A DNA stretch of 64,000 nt. It comes from Clostridium mediterraneense. GTDB taxonomy: Bacteria; Bacillota; Clostridia; Clostridiales; Clostridiaceae. The position numbers and the translations under genes were made by a program. The stretch spans positions 1-64,000 of the forward strand of contig NZ_LT594782.1 of assembly GCF_900091705.1 (NCBI RefSeq). Direction: 5' to 3'. Positions 52,321 to 60,816 of this stretch are shown here, piece by piece. Each line of letters starts with the position of its first letter. Position 1 is the first letter of the stretch. Below the pieces are notes generated by a model. It was given only the letters and a program-made list of their open reading frames with translations, did no database searches and was not told the origin of the DNA.

Positions 52321-53115
52321 TTAACTACTAGCACTTGTATAATTCTTAATTCCTATGTTCCAAACTTTTATACTTATAAATAAAAATACAAATGGCATTG
52401 TTATACACCAAAGTACATATTCTAAACTAGGTTCTTTAATTATGATTCCTGGCATATTTGTTATTAAAAATATAGGAAAAACAAAGGTGCCTATATTTTG
52501 AATTACTTTTCCATAGATTCCTTGTGGCATATTATTAAAATCCCATAATGATTCACAAATTTGTGATATCCCATTTGTAGATATTACAAAAAAGGCTAAT
52601 AATCTAGGAAGTAAAAATAAACCATAGGTCAATATACATCCCAATATCATAAATAGAATAAAACAAAATACTTTAAAGAATGTTACTTCTATCCCTGATC
52701 TAGTCCAGCCCATTATTATCAGTATTGTTCCACAAATTAAGTTTGGTATAGGCATTGCTAAATCTATTTTTTGAAAACTTACTAAAAATAGTGATGATAT
52801 AGGTTTGGTAAGTAGAATATCTAAATTACCACTTCTTACTTCTCTACTAAAACCTAATAAATTACAATAAAAACTCATATAAATTCCTGTCATAAATATA
52901 AAAGTACCTATAAAAATAAGCATATAATCTGGACTCATTCCATTTATATCTACATTCATTTTATATATCAAAAATACATAAGATAGCTTTGCAAGAACAA
53001 AGCCTATCTGAACAAATATACCTGCAAAAAAATTAACTCTATATTCTAAATTTACTAAGAAAGAATTTCTTGCAAAAACCCAAAATATATTTATATATCT
53101 TTTTAACTCTCTCAT
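52321..53115 (-). CDS. ABC-2-type permease (DUF990-like), second subunit
   Basis: A 264-residue protein with six membrane helices. The segment LGFSREVRSGNLDILLTKPISSLFLV after helix 2 is the conserved cytoplasmic stretch of DUF990/ABC-2 permeases. The neighbouring permease has the equivalent MNDDIKNGGLSKYIVRPINYI. It is the last gene of a three-gene exporter operon (ATPase, permease, permease). The start is an ATG with the ribosome-binding site overlapping the previous gene end, six bases away. Substrate unknown. Confidence 0.82.
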   Translation of the reverse strand: MRELKRYINIFWVFARNSFLVNLEYRVNFFAGIFVQIGFVLAKLSYVFLIYKMNVDINGMSPDYMLIFIGTFIFMTGIYMSFYCNLLGFSREVRSGNLDILLTKPISSLFLVSFQKIDLAMPIPNLICGTILIIMGWTRSGIEVTFFKVFCFILFMILGCILTYGLFLLPRLLAFFVISTNGISQICESLWDFNNMPQGIYGKVIQNIGTFVFPIFLITNMPGIIIKEPSLEYVLWCITMPFVFLFISIKVWNIGIKNYTSASS

Positions 53116-53121
53116 TATAAC

Positions 53122-53928
53122 TTACCCTCCAATAGCAATGTACTTTTTAAGTCCATTATTAAAAAATACTTTTAACACAAAAAATAATACTAATACCCAA
53201 ATAGCTTGGAAGGTAATTCCTAACAAGGTGCTTTGTATATCTAACTTTCCTATTATTACATCAATGGGAAATTGAAGTGTATATTTAAATGGTAAGAAAT
53301 TTAAAAATTTAAAATATGCATTTCCCAATATATCAACTGGGAAAATACCACCACTAATTAGAGTTATTATTATTGAGATAGCAGGGAATATTTGTGCTAC
53401 TTCTGTAAAATAAAAAGCACTTGTTCCTATAATAAAAAATAATATAAAGTTTAATAGCATTGCTAACATAAAAGAAATTATAATATATATTAATCTTAAA
53501 ACTGTCATAGCTCTTTGCTGAGGAAAAATCATAATAATAAAACTTATTAATATACTTAAGAAAACTAATAATGCAAAACGTCCTCCAATAAAGCAACTTA
53601 ATCTATAATAAATATAATTTATTGGTCTTACAATATATTTACTAAGCCCACCATTTTTTATATCATCATTCATTTCCCATTCAAAACCAGTTGCTAAGAA
53701 CTTTCCAACAAGAGCAACTAAAACTGTATACATAATCATTTGACTATATGAATATCCATAAATTGCTCCTTGTCCAGTAGTTTTATATATAGCACTCCAT
53801 AAAGATACTTGTATTACTATTGGAAATATCGTACTAATTAGACTTAAGAAGAAATCTGATCTATATTCTAAGGTAGTTTGAAATCCCATTAAAAAGCAGT
53901 AATAATATTTACTTATATATTTTTTCAT
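53122..53928 (-). CDS. ABC-2-type permease (DUF990-like), first subunit
   Basis: A 268-residue protein with six membrane helices and the ABC-2 loop WEMNDDIKNGGLSKYIVRP. GGIFPVDILGNAYFKFLNFLPFKYTLQFP in the last third is the typical carboxy-proximal segment of the family. It overlaps the ATPase gene by 20 bases and forms a heteromeric pore with the next permease by inference. Family members export lipids, lantibiotics or unknown compounds. Confidence 0.82.
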   Translation of the reverse strand: MKKYISKYYYCFLMGFQTTLEYRSDFFLSLISTIFPIVIQVSLWSAIYKTTGQGAIYGYSYSQMIMYTVLVALVGKFLATGFEWEMNDDIKNGGLSKYIVRPINYIYYRLSCFIGGRFALLVFLSILISFIIMIFPQQRAMTVLRLIYIIISFMLAMLLNFILFFIIGTSAFYFTEVAQIFPAISIIITLISGGIFPVDILGNAYFKFLNFLPFKYTLQFPIDVIIGKLDIQSTLLGITFQAIWVLVLFFVLKVFFNNGLKKYIAIGG

Positions 53929-54919
53929 TTTTAGCTCCTAATTCATATAATCTTTCTATACTATTTTCAATAGGTGTATCTTCTACTGTAAAGTCTAAGA
54001 TTTCAACTTCATTTAACATTTGAGCTACTGATTCCTTGAACTTCTCTTTTTCTACTACCAAACTTACATCTAAATTATCTCTACTAATTATTTCTCCATA
54101 CTTTAATAATGTATTTTCACTTTTAGTATCTACAAGTTTTACTTTAATGATTTTTGTATCCTCCATATATTTACTTACAGATTCTAATTTATCATCAAAA
54201 ATAAGTGTTCCATTAGCTATAACTATACATCTACTGCATAGTGACTTTATATCCTCCATATAGTGACTAGTTAAAATAATAGTTGTTTTCTTTTCCTTAT
54301 TATAATATTTTAAAAACTCTCTAATTTTCTTTTGTGATACAATATCAAGGCCTATAGTTGGCTCATCTAAAAATAAAACTTTAGGGTTATGTAAAAGAGC
54401 TGCTATAATTTCCATCTTCATTCTTTCCCCTAAAGATAAACGTCTTGTTTGAATTTCTAATAAATGTTTAACATCTAATAATTCTGCCATTTCATTTAAT
54501 CTTTTTTCATAATCTTCATCTGAAATATTATAAATTTTTTTTATTAAATAAAATGATTCATTTGCAGGAAGATCCCACCATATCTGATTTTTTTGTCCCA
54601 TAACGATTGATATTTTTTGTTTAAACTCATTTTTTCTTTCAGCAGGATTAAAGCCCAAAATATCAATTGTACCCGTTGTTGGAAATAAAATTCCTGATAA
54701 CATTTTTAAGGTTGTAGTTTTTCCTGCTCCATTCGGCCCTAAAAAAGCTACTATTTCCCCTTCTTTTATATTAAAGCTAACATTTTTTACAGCTTCTTTT
54801 TCTAAAACCTCTCTTTTTATTAAATTTTTTAATGAACCCATTACGCCCTGTTTTTTCTTATAATATTTATAACATTTACATAGACCATCTACTTTTATAA
54901 CATAATTAGAATTTCTCAC
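53909..54919 (-). CDS. ABC exporter ATP-binding protein
   Basis: A 336-residue ATPase: Walker A LGPNGAGKTTT, Q loop at QKNQIWWDLPA, signature LSLGERMKMEI, Walker B VLFLDEPTIGLD and switch histidine in TSHYMEDI. A C-terminal domain of about 80 residues follows (EKFKESVAQMLNEVEILDF), as in the ATPases paired with DUF990 permeases. The start is a GTG after AGGAGGGGATT. It is the first gene of the three-gene operon, overlapping the next by 20 bases. Confidence 0.9.
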   Translation of the reverse strand: MRNSNYVIKVDGLCKCYKYYKKKQGVMGSLKNLIKREVLEKEAVKNVSFNIKEGEIVAFLGPNGAGKTTTLKMLSGILFPTTGTIDILGFNPAERKNEFKQKISIVMGQKNQIWWDLPANESFYLIKKIYNISDEDYEKRLNEMAELLDVKHLLEIQTRRLSLGERMKMEIIAALLHNPKVLFLDEPTIGLDIVSQKKIREFLKYYNKEKKTTIILTSHYMEDIKSLCSRCIVIANGTLIFDDKLESVSKYMEDTKIIKVKLVDTKSENTLLKYGEIISRDNLDVSLVVEKEKFKESVAQMLNEVEILDFTVEDTPIENSIERLYELGAKNEKIYK

Positions 54920-55410
54920 AATCCCCTCCTATTTATTACCAATAAAATTATTACATTTATTAAAATCTTTTTATAGTTAAAAAATTTTGTTTTTATTGTA
55001 TAAACTTTATATATTTTATAAAAATAAAAGAGCTTATCCCATAATAAAGATGGTATAAGCTCTTTCTTTTAAATTTCAGTATTTTACTATATATTTTTTC
55101 ACATTCTTACAAAAATATATTAAAAGCATTTTAACTAGCTCCTTAGTATCTTTATAAGATAAAAACCTTTCTATTAGTTTAATAATACAATAAAAGTAAA
55201 CTTAACTTAATTGCAATATATAAATTATAGTAATTAATTAAGTTATAAATAAATTTTATAAACTAGTGATACTCTTATAAAATCTAATTTATTAAGTTTT
55301 TATTATGTTAGTACTTATAAAACTCTTTACCAAAAGAAAACGTTTAAATATAGGTACATAATTCACTTATTTGAATACTATATAATATAGCTTAAAAGGA
55401 AGTGATCTTT
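54920..55410. other. Intergenic region with a minus-strand orphan terminator
   Basis: About 490 bases between the divergent ABC operon and the DUF3784-like gene. It contains the hairpin at 55021-55070, a catabolite-site-like GAAAACGTTTA near 55338 and a TATAAT near 55380 that may serve the downstream gene. No open frame was accepted. Confidence 0.4.
55021..55070 (-). terminator. Orphan terminator-like hairpin
   Basis: Arms AAAGAGCTTAT and ATAAGCTCTTT around a long loop. The T run is better on the minus strand, where no upstream gene is recognised. Confidence 0.5.
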
Positions 55411-55716
55411 ATGCATTATTGGATTTTTGGCATAATAGCCTTAATATTTTTTGTTGTAGCATATTTTGTTGGAATAGAAAAAAAATTATATCTAATAAGC
55501 ACTGTAGATAAAAAAGATTTAAGAAAGATAACAAATAAAGAAATCGTTTCTAAAAGATTTGGAGCATACTACTTCTTTTTAGGGTTAATGTCCTTATTTT
55601 CAGCATATTTAACAGAGCAATATGGTTCATTAGGTCTTGGTATTGGAACAGTCCTACTTATGTTCTTGTTTTTGATATCAATAGTATATGCTTTAAAATT
55701 ATATTGGTATAAATAA
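55411..55716 (+). CDS. DUF3784-like small membrane protein
   Basis: A 101-residue protein with three membrane helices (WIFGIIALIFFVVAYFVGI, FGAYYFFLGLMSLFSAYL and LLMFLFLISIVYALKLYWY). The ordering and the IGIEKK-type loop after helix 1 resemble DUF3784 proteins. The ATG at 55411 is preceded by GGAAGTGA. The GTG at 55402 lies within that site. It is monocistronic. Function unknown. Confidence 0.7.
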   Translation: MHYWIFGIIALIFFVVAYFVGIEKKLYLISTVDKKDLRKITNKEIVSKRFGAYYFFLGLMSLFSAYLTEQYGSLGLGIGTVLLMFLFLISIVYALKLYWYK

Positions 55717-55760
55717 TAATATCTCTAAAATAAATTTAAATAAGCCACTACTTATAATAT

Positions 55761-55800
55761 TAAGGGCCTATATCATTTAATGATATAGGCCTTATATATT
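55761..55800 (+). terminator. Terminator of the DUF3784-like gene
   Basis: Arms AAGGGCCTATATCATT and AATGATATAGGCCTT, near-perfect, with weak T residues following. Confidence 0.7.
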
Positions 55801-55955
55801 AAAAAAGGAGAGGTGTTGAAAAAATCTTATAGAAACATTTACTTTCTAATCTATTTATATGTTGTTAAATTATAATTTGATACATTTTAAATTATTAGAA
55901 TAGATTAATTTTAATTAACATATTATTTAATAAGGAAAGTTTTGGAGGTATCTAT

Positions 55956-56375
55956 ATGTTTAATAATCAAAAAGAAAACTTTATAGAGTATATTGGTATA
56001 TCAAAAGATATAGATAAATCAAAATTATTTAAAAAGTCTATATTTGAAACTGATATAGTATTTGAAAAAGAACTTAGTAATATAGAGATAAGCAAAATAT
56101 ATGCTAGTCTTATAATTGAAGATAAGGAGTTCCTAGAAGATATTAAGACTATATTTTATATATTGAAAATTGATATATCTATAGAATATATAGATGAAGA
56201 TAAGTTTGGAATGATAGCTTTAAAGAAATTTATAAATTATAAAACTTTATATTTTAAAACTGATATAGGGGATAGCTTAAATATAAAGAATAATATAACT
56301 AATATAAAGTTCTTAGAACTTCAAAATAATAGATATTATATTTATATTGATATACATAGTAGTTTTATTTTTTAG
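55956..56375 (+). CDS. SPOCS-like (DUF3794-type) protein, cluster member 1
   Basis: A 139-residue protein beginning MFNNQKENFIEYIGISKDID, very like MKSITRNLIEYIGISEYLP of the SPOCS protein at 60817-61284. It contains alternating strands IDISIEYIDEDKFGMIALKK and ends YYIYIDIHSSFIF. SPOCS domains occur in SipL and in clostridial coat/exosporium proteins, where they mediate assembly. GGAGGT precedes the ATG. It is the first gene of a five-gene run. The next gene begins five bases after its stop. Role in the spore surface is inferred. Confidence 0.6.
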   Translation: MFNNQKENFIEYIGISKDIDKSKLFKKSIFETDIVFEKELSNIEISKIYASLIIEDKEFLEDIKTIFYILKIDISIEYIDEDKFGMIALKKFINYKTLYFKTDIGDSLNIKNNITNIKFLELQNNRYYIYIDIHSSFIF

Positions 56376-56380
56376 ATATT

Positions 56381-56872
56381 ATGATTAAAGGTGATATAGA
56401 AATCCAAGGACTAATAAATGAAGATAAATTAAAGCTATTAAATAAATCAGATTTTATAATAAAATCACTAGATAGTGAGCTTTCTCTAGACTTTCCTATA
56501 AAAAGTATATATGAAATAAAACTTTCTACGAACTTAATAAGTAAAAGAAAAGTAGAGCTTAAAGATAACTTTCTAACAATAATAACAGCAAAGCTTAATC
56601 TTAAAATCTTATATAGTGAGCATTCTACAAATAGAGCTTTATTTGCTGAAAAGAATATACCTATTTTATATAACATAGATAAAAATATTGATATTGATAA
56701 TATAGAAATTTTAGATTTAAACCTTATAGAAGATAACAAAAATTATAAATTAAACTTTATCTTTATGCTTTTAAAGCAAAATAAAGGCGATGTTAAAATG
56801 TATACTCTAGATTCTAGATATATAAATAATTCAAGTAAAGATATGTTTGATAGTAGTTTAGATTTCTTATAG
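56381..56872 (+). CDS. SPOCS-like protein, cluster member 2
   Basis: A 163-residue protein: an N-terminal strand region, a middle LNLKILYSEHSTNRALFAEKNIPILYNI and a final INNIDIDNIEILDLNLIEDN...LNFIFMLLK, the strand pattern of a SPOCS domain. It starts five bases after the previous stop and has no ribosome-binding site of its own, so it should be made by translational coupling, or the two genes could once have been one. It lies 14 bases upstream of the glycosyltransferase-like gene. Confidence 0.55.
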   Translation: MIKGDIEIQGLINEDKLKLLNKSDFIIKSLDSELSLDFPIKSIYEIKLSTNLISKRKVELKDNFLTIITAKLNLKILYSEHSTNRALFAEKNIPILYNIDKNIDIDNIEILDLNLIEDNKNYKLNFIFMLLKQNKGDVKMYTLDSRYINNSSKDMFDSSLDFL

Positions 56873-56886
56873 ATTTTGGAGGGCTT

Positions 56887-58005
56887 ATGAGTGTATTAAT
56901 TGATGGTTTGGTTTATTTTTTTCATAATGGAGATTATGGAGAAGAAGTAAGAGAAATTATTGATTCCCTTGAAAAAAATTCACTTGCTAATGAGTTATCT
57001 ATAATAAAAGATATGTCATTTAAAAAGGGACGAAACTTATCTAGCTTTAATATTAAAAAACTTAATATAGATAGGATAAAAGGAAATTACTCTGAAATAG
57101 TTGATATTACTAAAAATAAAAATTATGATATTTACCATTGCTTTAATAATGGTTTTTCTTTAAATAGCAAAATTAAAGCTAAAAAAATTACTAGTATAAA
57201 TACCTTATATCCTCTTTATGATGAGGAGCTATGTAATAAGAAGTTTCTAAATAGATTTTTAGAAAGACTTCCTATTTCTTTAAATCTAAGTGATAAAATT
57301 ATAGTTAGTTCTTATTTTCAAAAGAATCTTTTAAAAAAATATTATAATATAGATAATAAAAAGTTAGATGTATTATATCCAAAGATAAGTAAATTTTATA
57401 GTCCTCGTGATAAAGAAATCTCTAAGGTATATTTAAGTTCTAAATTTAAAATAACAGAAGACTTCTTATTTTTTAATGGAGACCTCCATAGAAGAAAAAA
57501 TATTGAAGAGGTAATATTCTTTTTTAAAACTATAAAAGAAAGAGCTTTTATAAATGATAAGCTTATTATTTCGGTTAGGGAAATACATAAAAATAAATAT
57601 GAAAAAGAATATTTAAAAGAGCTTAAAGAACTTGCAAATATGCTAGATATATTAAATGATGTAATATTTCTAATTAATATAAGTAAAGCTGATGAACTTC
57701 ATCTTTTAAATATGGCTAAAAGCTTTATAGATCTTAGTAGATTTGAAGATTTTAATTTAAATATATTAAAAGCATTTTTGTGTAATACAGCAATAATAGC
57801 ACCTCCTCTTGATTTATATATAGAAATGTTAGAGGATTATCCTAATTATTATAATTTTGAAGAGGAAGAGGCCTATAGCATTTATTTAAAGGCTGATAAT
57901 AAAGATATAGATGATTTTTCTTTTTTAAAAGAAAGGCTTTATAGTAATGATTCTATTTTAGAATTAAAAAATATATATAATAATTTAAGGGGAAATTATG
58001 AATAG
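56887..58005 (+). CDS. Glycosyltransferase group 1-like protein (GT4 fold, altered motif)
   Basis: A 372-residue protein with a GT-B layout. The donor-side domain shows FFNGDLHRRKNIEEVIFFFKTIKE, DVIFLINISKADELHLLNMAKSFIDLSRFEDF and LKAFLCNTAII, which align with the GT4 family positions. The signature E-x7-E (usually EGFGLPVLE) reads EDFNLNILK, so the second glutamate is lysine. Activity is therefore uncertain. GGAGGGC precedes the ATG. It overlaps the next SPOCS-like gene by eight bases. It probably glycosylates or scaffolds a spore-surface component. Confidence 0.7.
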   Translation: MSVLIDGLVYFFHNGDYGEEVREIIDSLEKNSLANELSIIKDMSFKKGRNLSSFNIKKLNIDRIKGNYSEIVDITKNKNYDIYHCFNNGFSLNSKIKAKKITSINTLYPLYDEELCNKKFLNRFLERLPISLNLSDKIIVSSYFQKNLLKKYYNIDNKKLDVLYPKISKFYSPRDKEISKVYLSSKFKITEDFLFFNGDLHRRKNIEEVIFFFKTIKERAFINDKLIISVREIHKNKYEKEYLKELKELANMLDILNDVIFLINISKADELHLLNMAKSFIDLSRFEDFNLNILKAFLCNTAIIAPPLDLYIEMLEDYPNYYNFEEEEAYSIYLKADNKDIDDFSFLKERLYSNDSILELKNIYNNLRGNYE

Positions 58006-58420
58006 TGAAATAGAATATTATATAAGAAATACTAGAGATATCAACTTAGATTATACTAAAACTGAAGTTGTTGAATCTGTTATAAATTTAAGAGATATAA
58101 ATATAGATAAAATAAATAAGTTCTCTGCTTATATAAAAGCAAAAGCTGAAAATATAATAAGTTTTAAGTTTTTAGATGATAATATGCTTATAGTATCAGG
58201 AGAATTTATAGCTAAAATAGAATATTTAGATACTGATAATAATATAAGAATATTTAATTTTACGCGTCCTTTATCTATAGAAATAAATATACCCTCTTCT
58301 TTTAAAAATCTAGAAGAAATATTTATAGAAAATAAAATATTAAAATTATTTATAAAAAAAATTTCAGATAAATCATTTTATTTTTCAAGTCTTTGTATAT
58401 TTGGAGCTCATTCATTTTAA
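57998..58420 (+). CDS. SPOCS-like protein, cluster member 3
   Basis: A 140-residue protein with the strand pattern of the cluster: FSAYIKAKAENIISFKFL, DDNMLIVSGEFIAKIEYLD and RIFNFTRPLSIEINIPSSF. LIVSGEFIAKIEYLDTDNN corresponds to the SPOCS core LLVEGSIYYKIQYINLGEN in 60817-61284. It overlaps the glycosyltransferase-like gene by eight bases, with GGGG before the ATG. Assembly role inferred from the family. Confidence 0.55.
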   Translation: MNSEIEYYIRNTRDINLDYTKTEVVESVINLRDINIDKINKFSAYIKAKAENIISFKFLDDNMLIVSGEFIAKIEYLDTDNNIRIFNFTRPLSIEINIPSSFKNLEEIFIENKILKLFIKKISDKSFYFSSLCIFGAHSF

Positions 58421-58500
58421 ATAAATCTATATTTTTATTCTTTAATGGATTTTACCTAGCATATAATTATATGATGGAAATTTCATGGGAGGAATTAAAA

Positions 58501-58977
58501 TTGAATAGGAATAATGGGCACTGTAGAAATAATCATAGCCATATTCAAAATAATATAAGTACTGAAAATCTAAATTATATGGTAGGTAATAGCTCGGAGT
58601 TTAATATTAATAATAAAAATTGTGATATTAAGGTTGATATATTAGCCCAGGAGCATGCAGGAGTTAGAATTTGGGGACAAATTAAAGATATTAATAATAT
58701 CCCAGTAGATAATGCATTAGTTAAATTAATAAAACCTACTATAACTAATGGTAACTTAGAATATATAAGTATTGCACATTGTATCTCAGATATAAATGGA
58801 TTTTATCAATTTGAAGTTAATTGTAATGAAAATGATGCTGCTTTTAAAATATTAGTATCTAAAAGCAGAAATACAAACATAGCTAAACAATGTTTTAAAG
58901 ACTATGATACATGTTATAAAACAAGAAAAGAAGAAGAATATAATAATCTAAATGGTTTTGATGATTTTGATTATTAA
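58501..58977 (+). CDS. Carboxypeptidase-regulatory-like domain protein, cluster member 4
   Basis: A 158-residue protein. The N-terminal stretch is rich in histidine and asparagine (NRNNGHCRNNHSHIQNNIST). A beta-sandwich of the carboxypeptidase-regulatory type follows: GVRIWGQIKDINNIPVDNALVKL...ISDINGFYQFEV. Such domains are common in surface proteins. The longest frame begins at 58393, but GGGAGG at 58487-58492 points to the TTG at 58501. It is the last gene of the plus-strand run, followed by a terminator. Spore-surface structural role inferred. Confidence 0.65.
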   Translation: MNRNNGHCRNNHSHIQNNISTENLNYMVGNSSEFNINNKNCDIKVDILAQEHAGVRIWGQIKDINNIPVDNALVKLIKPTITNGNLEYISIAHCISDINGFYQFEVNCNENDAAFKILVSKSRNTNIAKQCFKDYDTCYKTRKEEEYNNLNGFDDFDY

Positions 58978-58985
58978 CTATAAAT

Positions 58986-59016
58986 AAAAGGAATGGCTTT
59001 TGCCATCCCTTTTTAT
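58986..59016 (+). terminator. Bidirectional terminator between SPOCS cluster and par operon
   Basis: Hairpin AAAAGGAATGGC/GCCATCCCTTTT with T runs on both strands. Confidence 0.8.
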
Positions 59017-59564
59017 TATTTTTCTATTTCTAGATTATTAAGTATTTCATCTAAAATTGTTTGAACAAATTCAGATTTTCCCATACCTGCTGCTTTAGAA
59101 AATTTATCTATCTTCTTTATAGTTTCAGGTTTTAAATAATATGTTATTCTTTTTGGAGCTTCTTGTTTTTCTACTTTTCTTATTACTATTTTATTAATAT
59201 TTAAATCTGATACAACAGCTTTTTTATCATTTTTATCAATTAGTATTTCTTCCATCTCTTCACAATCACTATCTTCGTATTGATTTTCTTCTATTTCCTC
59301 TTTAAGATTATTATTTTCTACTATACTTTCTGATGGCTTGTCATCTTCTTCATCATCTATTATATTAAGCGTTATATATTCATCTAATTCTTCATCATTA
59401 GAATTTATTTCTCTTATGTTTGTAACTTTTTCTTCTTCATTAGTTGGCTCTTCTTTACTTATAGCCTCAAATTTATTTTCTGCAAGTCTTCTTTTAGCCT
59501 GCATTTGTGCTTTTAAAGCCTCAAAATTTTGGTTTATAGAATTTGTTGTATTTTTCTTAACCAA
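59016..59564 (-). CDS. Ribbon-helix-helix protein with long acidic linker
   Basis: A 182-residue protein. The N-terminal 25 residues are basic, a central acidic region of about 100 residues contains runs such as EEDDKPSES and CEEMEEI, and the last 50 residues form a ribbon-helix-helix domain: RITYYLKPETIKKIDKFSKAAGMGKSEFVQTILDEI. This is the expected DNA-binding partner of a type Ib ParA. The start is a TTG with AAGGTTGGTGA upstream, overlapping the ParA gene by eight bases. It could bind the repeats at 60637-60727 (inference). Confidence 0.65.
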   Translation of the reverse strand: MVKKNTTNSINQNFEALKAQMQAKRRLAENKFEAISKEEPTNEEEKVTNIREINSNDEELDEYITLNIIDDEEDDKPSESIVENNNLKEEIEENQYEDSDCEEMEEILIDKNDKKAVVSDLNINKIVIRKVEKQEAPKRITYYLKPETIKKIDKFSKAAGMGKSEFVQTILDEILNNLEIEK

Positions 59565-60312
59565 TCTTTGTCACCAACCTTTCTAATACGCTGAAGAACT
59601 GAGTTGCTGCTTCTTCATCATACTCAAATACTGTTTTACCCATTTTTCCTGCTTCAGTTATTTTTATTCTTCTATTTATAGGTGATGTAACTATATCATC
59701 CATATCATCGAAGAATTCATAAAGGAATTTAAGGTTTTCCCTAGCATCTTTAGTTCTTTTATCATACATATTAGGAATTATTAATGATATTTTTTCTGGT
59801 GATAATCTAAGATCAGCTAAATATTCATAAATACTACCACAGGCTCTAACAGAAGCTGCTTCAACTTGTACTGGCATAACTATGTTATCAACATAACAAA
59901 GAACAGCATCATTAACCTTAGTTCTTTGAGGACCACAGTCTATTATTACATAATCATAATCCTTATCTTCAAGTCCCTTAAGTTTTTCTGATAATACAAG
60001 GTCTATTCTAGACTCTCTATAAAATTCAGCATTTATTTCTTCTATATTAGAGTTTGGAAGTAAATCTAAATTTTCTCTAGCATTTATTATACAATCATCT
60101 ATACTTACTTCTGCTCTTTTATCTATTAAATCAAAAAATGTTTTATTATATTGTGATTCATTTATTCCAAGAAATAAACTTGAGTCATTCTGACCATCTA
60201 AATCGACTAATATAACTTTAAAGCCTAACTTTGATAATCCATGGGAGAGTTGAACAGCAACTGTACTCTTTCCTACTCCACCTTTGTTATTTAATATTGC
60301 TATTTTCTTCAT
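59557..60312 (-). CDS. ParA/MinD-family ATPase (type Ib-like)
   Basis: A 251-residue Walker-type ATPase: deviant Walker A KGGVGKST (residues 9-16), Walker A' VDLDGQNDSSLFLG, Walker B YVIIDCGPQ and a late PVQVEAASVRACG. It has no N-terminal helix-turn-helix, which places it with small type Ib ParA proteins that pair with ribbon-helix-helix partners. Such systems segregate plasmids or position large assemblies. GGGGGAGA precedes the ATG. It overlaps the upstream gene by 26 bases. It lies within a spore-type cluster rather than beside replication genes. Confidence 0.85.
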   Translation of the reverse strand: MKKIAILNNKGGVGKSTVAVQLSHGLSKLGFKVILVDLDGQNDSSLFLGINESQYNKTFFDLIDKRAEVSIDDCIINARENLDLLPNSNIEEINAEFYRESRIDLVLSEKLKGLEDKDYDYVIIDCGPQRTKVNDAVLCYVDNIVMPVQVEAASVRACGSIYEYLADLRLSPEKISLIIPNMYDKRTKDARENLKFLYEFFDDMDDIVTSPINRRIKITEAGKMGKTVFEYDEEAATQFFSVLERLVTKIG

Positions 60313-60568
60313 TAAAATCTCCCCCTCTTTTGCTCAAAATACCATAGAGAACGTTTAATCTTGTTTTTCCTAAAATTTGTTTTGGTTTTTGAGCTATATC
60401 GGATCCCTTATAAAATTTATCTTTATTAGCTTCTATTACAGAAGTTATTTTATCTTCTAATTCTTTATCTAGAACTTTATTTTGAAAATAAGCATCTATA
60501 AAATCTCTTAAAGCATACCCAAGCTCTAATTGATTTTTATAATAAAGTCTTAAATCATTTTTCTCCAT
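60287..60568 (-). CDS. Small protein encoded ahead of parA (TIGR04540-like)
   Basis: A 93-residue helical protein, LRLYYKNQLELGYALRDFIDAYF...KVLDKELEDKITSVIEANKDKFYKG, that ends KTRLNVLYGILSKRGGDF. It recalls the TIGR04540 group of small clostridial proteins (visual recollection, not tested). GGAGG lies 14 bases before the ATG, longer than ideal. It is the first gene of a three-gene operon with ParA and the ribbon-helix-helix protein. Role unknown, presumably as a partner or regulator of the partition-like complex. Confidence 0.5.
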   Translation of the reverse strand: MEKNDLRLYYKNQLELGYALRDFIDAYFQNKVLDKELEDKITSVIEANKDKFYKGSDIAQKPKQILGKTRLNVLYGILSKRGGDFNEENSNIK

Positions 60569-60636
60569 AAAATTGATAGCGCCTCCTTATACTATAAGAT
60601 TAAGTAAAACTCTTTAAAATAAAAAAAGCGCTCTAC

Positions 60637-60727
60637 TTTACTAAATTTTCACATAAATTAACTACTTATTAACCTTATTTTACCCTAATTTATACCTAAA
60701 TTCAAATAGATTTTACTCTAAATTTAG
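60637..60727. repeat. Degenerate direct repeats upstream of the par operon
   Basis: Copies related to TTTAC(C)CTAAATT occur at 60637-60647 (TTTACTAAATT), 60679-60690 (TTTACCCTAATT), 60691-60702 (TATACCTAAATT) and 60712-60724 (TTTACTCTAAATT). The last extends into the palindrome CTAAATTTAG at 60718-60727. They lie between the par operon and the divergent SPOCS genes, where a ribbon-helix-helix protein might bind as operator or centromere. AT-rich background weakens this. Confidence 0.4.
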
Positions 60728-60816
60728 AATAAATTAATCTTAAAATAAACATATATTTAACCAATATTTGCATAACTTTAAATATATAAATAATTATTGT
60801 AACGGAGAATTTAAAG

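Noticed and set aside
52186-52383. Hydrophobic plus-strand frame after the MFS gene
   Set aside because: It starts inside the terminator hairpin, has no ribosome-binding site and overlaps the opposite ABC permease end.
55335-55352. Catabolite (cre) site near GAAAACGTTTA
   Set aside because: Only a partial match to the CcpA consensus, and no sugar gene is nearby.
55816-55875. 19-codon frame with TTG start after AAAGGAGAGG
   Set aside because: Spacing is tight, the peptide is very short and no promoter or downstream link is evident. A leader peptide cannot be excluded.
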